NCBI GenBank assembly: GCA_024711185.1
Contig: JANJTI010000334.1
Span: 1 to 8,020, forward strand
DNA length: 8,020 bases
Source: Brevundimonas sp.
GTDB taxonomy: Bacteria; Pseudomonadota; Alphaproteobacteria; Caulobacterales; Caulobacteraceae
Direction of reading: 5' to 3'
The notes under the pieces were generated by a model that saw only the letters and a list, made by a program, of their open reading frames with translations, was not told the DNA's origin and did no database searches. The number at the start of each line of letters is the position of its first letter. Position 1 is the stretch's first letter. The translations under genes and the position numbers were made by a program. Of this stretch, positions 5,719 through 8,020 are shown piece after piece.

Positions 5719-5937
5719 ATGACCAGCAACCTGCCGCACGGCCACAACCCCGACCACCAGCAAGCGCCGGCCGACGACGTGCCCTACGCCCGCAAGGCGG
5801 AGCGCGAGACCGGCAAGCCGGACCAGCTCTGCGAGGAGGAGCGCAAGGCGGAGAACCGCCAGGAAGCCCTTGTCGACGAAGGGGTCGAGGAAACGTTTCC
5901 CGCCAGCGACCCGGTGGCGGCCAAACGGATCACCTGA
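5719..5937 (+). CDS. Small FPASDP-motif protein (72 aa), function unknown
   Basis: This hydrophilic protein has a His/Asn/Pro-rich N terminus (MTSNLPHGHNPDHQQAPADD), a charged helical middle (ERETGKPDQLCEEERKAENRQ) and a C terminus of EALVDEGVEETFPASDPVAAKRI. The DEgvEETFPASDPvA ending is a motif I recall from many short alphaproteobacterial hypothetical proteins; no function is known to me. It has one Cys and no membrane segment. GAGGAG (5708-5713) overlaps the TGA of the preceding gene and sits 5 nt before the ATG, so the two are almost certainly co-translated. The motif, the ribosome site and the tight spacing together support a real gene. Confidence 0.7.
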   Translation: MTSNLPHGHNPDHQQAPADDVPYARKAERETGKPDQLCEEERKAENRQEALVDEGVEETFPASDPVAAKRIT

Positions 5938-6269
5938 TCGCCCCGCGGATCGACGCCCCGACCGCCCGAAGCGGGTCGAAAATGTCGATTCAGGGGAAAA
6001 GCGCGAAAAGCTGTATTGTGAAGACATTGTCTCGCCCGCCTGCGCGGCAGGTGGGCGCAGGCGAGTTCGCGTCAGGCGACGGGAGCGGCCGCTGTCTCAC
6101 GGGATTCACGCTGTCAAAGACGGTCTCCGGAAGAGACGCTGCACCTTCGCACGCCCCCACGTCAGATACGGACGCACGCCCGCGGCGTCCTTTCCTCGCG
6201 AGGGTCAGAAGGCGCCCCTTGTCTCGACAGGGGGCGACAGGGAAGGTCTCCAGAGTCCCGCTTTTTCTG
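5938..6269. other. Gene-free convergent gap rich in hairpins
   Basis: This 332-nt stretch lies between the FPASDP gene and cysS, which converge. No reading frame with credible composition or ribosome site is present. It holds GACATTGTC (6023-6031); a perfect 9-bp hairpin, CGCCTGCGC (6037-6045) with GCGCAGGCG (6055-6063), that competes with an alternative 9-bp hairpin (6035-6043 with 6047-6055); GTCTC-CGGAA-GAGAC (6123-6137); the palindrome CCTCGCGAGG (6194-6203); and a 9-bp hairpin at 6213-6236. It also holds three GANTC sites (5987, 6103, 6253), the CcrM methylation target in Caulobacterales. It could be terminators, an RNA gene or unstructured filler. Confidence 0.5.
6213..6266 (+). terminator. 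Candidate terminator of the plus-strand unit ending at 5937 or of an RNA in the gap
   Basis: CGCCCCTTG (6213-6221) pairs with CAGGGGGCG (6228-6236) around a 6-nt loop; all 9 positions pair as plus-strand RNA (one G-U), but one becomes a mismatch on the minus strand. A five-T run (6262-6266) follows 25 nt later, preceded by a weaker GGGA/TCCC foldback (6240-6259). The strand bias points to plus-strand transcription. The hairpin is not directly next to the T run, so efficiency is uncertain. Confidence 0.35.
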
Positions 6270-7679
6270 TCAGCCCTTGAGCCGCCAGGTCGCCCCGTGC
6301 GGCCCGTCCATCACCACGACGTTCAGGGCGTTCAGGCGGTCGCGGATACGGTCGGCTTCGGGCCAGTCCTTCGCAGCCCGGGCGGCGGCGCGTTGTTCGA
6401 GCAGCGCCTCGACCTCGATCCGCAGCTCCGCCGGCACATCGCCTTCGAGCCAGGCCGCCGGATCGCTCCGGAGCACGCCGAGGAGGGCGGCCGAGGCGAT
6501 CAACCGCCCCTTCGCCAGCGCGACGGCGGCCAGATCCCCGGCGGTCATGCCCCGCTCGATCTCGCTGGACAGGCCGAACAGGACGGCCATTGCCCCGGGC
6601 GTATTGAGATCGTCCTCGACGGCCTTGAGGAACTCGGGGGGCGGTGCATCGGTGGACGCCTCGACGGCGGCCGCGCGGTGCAGGGCGCCGTACAGCCGGT
6701 CCAGCGACTTGCGGCTCTGCTCCAGTAGCGACTGGTTCCAGTCCAGCGGCTGGCGGTAATGGGCGGACAGCAGCGCCCAGCGCACGACCTCGCCCGGCAT
6801 GTGCCGGACCAGGTCGTGGAGCAGCAGGACGTTGCCGATCGACTTGGACATCTTCTCGGCGTCCACAGTCAGGAAGCCGTTGTGCATCCAGTAGCGGGCG
6901 TACTCGCCATGGGCCTCGGCGGCGTCCGCGTGCCCGTGGGCGCAGACGCCCTGGGCGATCTCGTTCTCGTGGTGGGGAAAAACCAGGTCGATGCCGCCGC
7001 CATGGATGTCGATGGGCAGACCCAGCGTCGTCTCGATCATGGCCGAGCACTCGATGTGCCAGCCTGGACGCCCTTCGCCCCAAGGCGACGGCCACGACGG
7101 CTCGCCGGCCTTCGAGGGTTTCCACAGCACGAAGTCGTGGGGGTTCTTCTTGTAGGGCGCGACCTCGACCCGGGCCCCCGCAATCATGTCGTCGAGGTTG
7201 CGGCCGGAGAGCCGGCCATAGGCCTGGTAGGCCGAGACGTCGAACAGGACGTGGCCCTCTGCCGCATAGGCGCAGCCGTTGTCGACGATGGCGGCGATCT
7301 GCGCCACGATGGCGTCGATGTGGTCGGTGACGTGCGGCGCGATGTCGGGCGGCGAGACGTTCAGCCGGCCCATGTCCTCGAGATAGGCCGCCTCGTAGCG
7401 GGCCGTGACCTCGCCGATCGGCACACCTTCGTTCGCCGCCCTGGCGTTGATCTTGTCGTCCACGTCGGTGACGTTGCGGGCGTAGATCACCTTGTCAGCC
7501 CCCCAGGTCCGGCGCAGCAGGCGGACCAGCACGTCGAAGACCACCGGCGGGCGGGCGTTGCCGATGTGGGCGTAGTCATAGACCGTCGGGCCGCAGACAT
7601 AGAGGGTCACCCGATCCGGATCGCGCGGTTCGAACACGCGCTTTTCGCGGTGGAGGGTGTCGTAGAGCGTCAGCGGCAT
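6270..7679 (-). CDS. cysS: Cysteinyl-tRNA synthetase (469 aa)
   Basis: Class I aminoacyl-tRNA synthetase that activates cysteine and charges tRNA-Cys in the cytosol. The HIGH signature is HIGN at 38-41 within [17 protein letters not shown], and KMSKS is at 276-280. By alignment with the E. coli enzyme, the zinc ligands are Cys29, Cys211 (GWHIECSAM), His236 and Glu240 (FPHHENE). The family motifs NVTDVDDKI (69-77), [14 protein letters not shown] and [15 protein letters not shown] are all present. The C-terminal DALR and anticodon regions extend to the end ([34 protein letters not shown]). The length is normal for the family (about 460-500). The ATG (7677-7679) begins the canonical MPLTLYDTL; only a weak GAGG lies upstream. 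It is divergent from folE, with 147 nt between. Nothing appears truncated or missing. Confidence 0.98.
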   Translation of the reverse strand: MPLTLYDTLHREKRVFEPRDPDRVTLYVCGPTVYDYAHIGNARPPVVFDVLVRLLRRTWGADKVIYARNVTDVDDKINARAANEGVPIGEVTARYEAAYLEDMGRLNVSPPDIAPHVTDHIDAIVAQIAAIVDNGCAYAAEGHVLFDVSAYQAYGRLSGRNLDDMIAGARVEVAPYKKNPHDFVLWKPSKAGEPSWPSPWGEGRPGWHIECSAMIETTLGLPIDIHGGGIDLVFPHHENEIAQGVCAHGHADAAEAHGEYARYWMHNGFLTVDAEKMSKSIGNVLLLHDLVRHMPGEVVRWALLSAHYRQPLDWNQSLLEQSRKSLDRLYGALHRAAAVEASTDAPPPEFLKAVEDDLNTPGAMAVLFGLSSEIERGMTAGDLAAVALAKGRLIASAALLGVLRSDPAAWLEGDVPAELRIEVEALLEQRAAARAAKDWPEADRIRDRLNALNVVVMDGPHGATWRLKG

Positions 7680-7725
7680 CGGGCTGCGGGGCCTCGGGTT
7701 TTCTTGCGATACGGGCGGGATCGCC

Positions 7726-7733
7726 CATATAGC
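7726..7733 (-). promoter_or_regulatory. cysS: Candidate -10 element of the cysS promoter
   Basis: On the minus strand GCTATATG matches the Caulobacter housekeeping -10 (GCTANAWC) at all but the last base, about 47 nt before the cysS ATG. The -35 is not convincing. A small GGGCG-GGAT-CGCCC hairpin (7713-7726) adjoins it and would fall at or near the transcript start. Confidence 0.35.
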
Positions 7734-7783
7734 CGCCTTGCCGCATACTCGACAGGGTTTCGGCCGAGAATAGAGGGAGAGCT

Positions 7784-7816
7784 GTGGGCTTCATCGCGCG
7801 CTTTCCCGCCGCCTGA
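7784..7816 (+). CDS. Possible 10-codon leader frame before folE
   Basis: GTG at 7784 opens [10 protein letters not shown] and ends in TGA at 7814-7816. AGGGAG (7774-7779) lies 4 nt upstream, somewhat close but usable. The stop codon overlaps the folE ribosome site GAAGGA (7815-7820), so translation of this frame would place ribosomes exactly where folE initiates. It may be a chance open frame; the arrangement is the only support. Confidence 0.25.
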   Translation: MGFIARFPAA

Positions 7817-7826
7817 AGGATCGAGA

Positions 7827-8020
7827 ATGAGCGTCACCCCCGTCAAGCCCGTGCTGGTCGGCGACAACGACGAGATCAAGCGCCCCAGCCGCGACCAGGC
7901 GCTGGACGCGGTGCGGACCCTGCTCGCCTGGGCCGGGGACGACCCGAACCGGGAGGGGCTGAAGGACACGCCCAAGCGGGTGGTCGACGCATACGCCGAT
8001 TGGTTCGACGGCGAGGAGGC
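7827..8020 (+). CDS. folE: GTP cyclohydrolase I, N-terminal part (3' end outside window)
   Basis: The full enzyme converts GTP to 7,8-dihydroneopterin triphosphate, the first step of folate synthesis. The 64 visible codons begin [20 protein letters not shown] and continue with [20 protein letters not shown], then [21 protein letters not shown]. This is the characteristic N-terminal region of the FolE family (vRtLLxwaGdDPxREGLxDTPxRVvxAYxeWF). The zinc-binding Cys and His residues and the active site lie beyond the window. The ATG at 7827 has GAAGGA 6 nt upstream and is the only sensible start; an upstream GTG at 7784 is in another unit that stops at 7816. It is divergent from cysS, with no evident functional connection. 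Confidence 0.93.
   Translation, partial: MSVTPVKPVLVGDNDEIKRPSRDQALDAVRTLLAWAGDDPNREGLKDTPKRVVDAYADWFDGEE

Noticed and set aside
6123..6137. GGAA-containing hairpin resembling the SRP RNA tip
   Set aside because: The flanking bases do not form the conserved asymmetric loop of SRP domain IV; it is only a 5-bp stem.
5870..6280. A 136-codon plus-strand frame across the 5938-6269 gap
   Set aside because: Arg-rich product, start inside the FPASDP gene, no ribosome site, and it runs into the cysS end.
6205..7125. A 306-codon minus-strand frame within cysS
   Set aside because: Arg/Pro/Gly-rich and in a shifted frame relative to an intact cysS.
1..8020. Mobile element, CRISPR, toxin-antitoxin or phage content
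   Set aside because: No transposase, terminal repeats, regularly spaced repeats, tRNA-linked junction or compositional break was seen.

Overview
The window looks like chromosomal DNA from a stalked or flagellated alphaproteobacterium of the Caulobacterales (Brevundimonas, Caulobacter or Phenylobacterium type). The evidence is uniformly high G+C with G/C-biased third positions, a short Caulobacter-type flagellin, the FlbT and FlaF regulators that are restricted to alphaproteobacteria, and a TPR-glycosyltransferase of the FlmG type next to the flagellin. The genus is an inference. There is no sign of an insertion sequence, phage, CRISPR array, tRNA or rRNA.

Layout: (1) 1-446, the 3' end of an isovaleryl-CoA dehydrogenase gene. 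(2) 492-680, a 62-residue DUF3008-type protein. (3) 792-1424, an ExoD-family membrane protein. (4) 1431-1460, a strong hairpin with a GAAA loop, in the convergent gap between exoD and the flagellin gene. (5) 1480-2310 (-), a flagellin with a structured leader of about 65 nt and a candidate sigma-54 promoter. (6) 2513-3266 (-), flbT and flaF, overlapping by 41 nt. (7) 3396-5192 (+), a divergent TPR-glycosyltransferase (FlmG type), followed by (8) an extremely acidic orphan protein at 5227-5709 and (9) a small FPASDP-motif protein at 5719-5937. (10) 5938-6269, a gene-free, hairpin-rich convergent gap. (11) 6270-7679 (-), cysS. (12) 7827 to the edge (+), the start of folE.

The centre of the window (1480-5192) is a flagellin production module. 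It holds the filament subunit, the pair FlbT/FlaF that in Caulobacter control flagellin synthesis post-transcriptionally, and the enzyme expected to O-glycosylate flagellin with a nonulosonic sugar before export. The flanking genes are household metabolism: leucine breakdown, cysteinyl-tRNA synthesis and folate synthesis.

No wholly new system is evident. The observations most worth a second look are RNA-level: a thrice-repeated CCAGAA element in the flagellin leader, a perfect hairpin that buries the Shine-Dalgarno sequence of the acidic orphan gene, a 10-codon reading frame whose stop overlaps the folE ribosome site, and the structured 5938-6269 gap.
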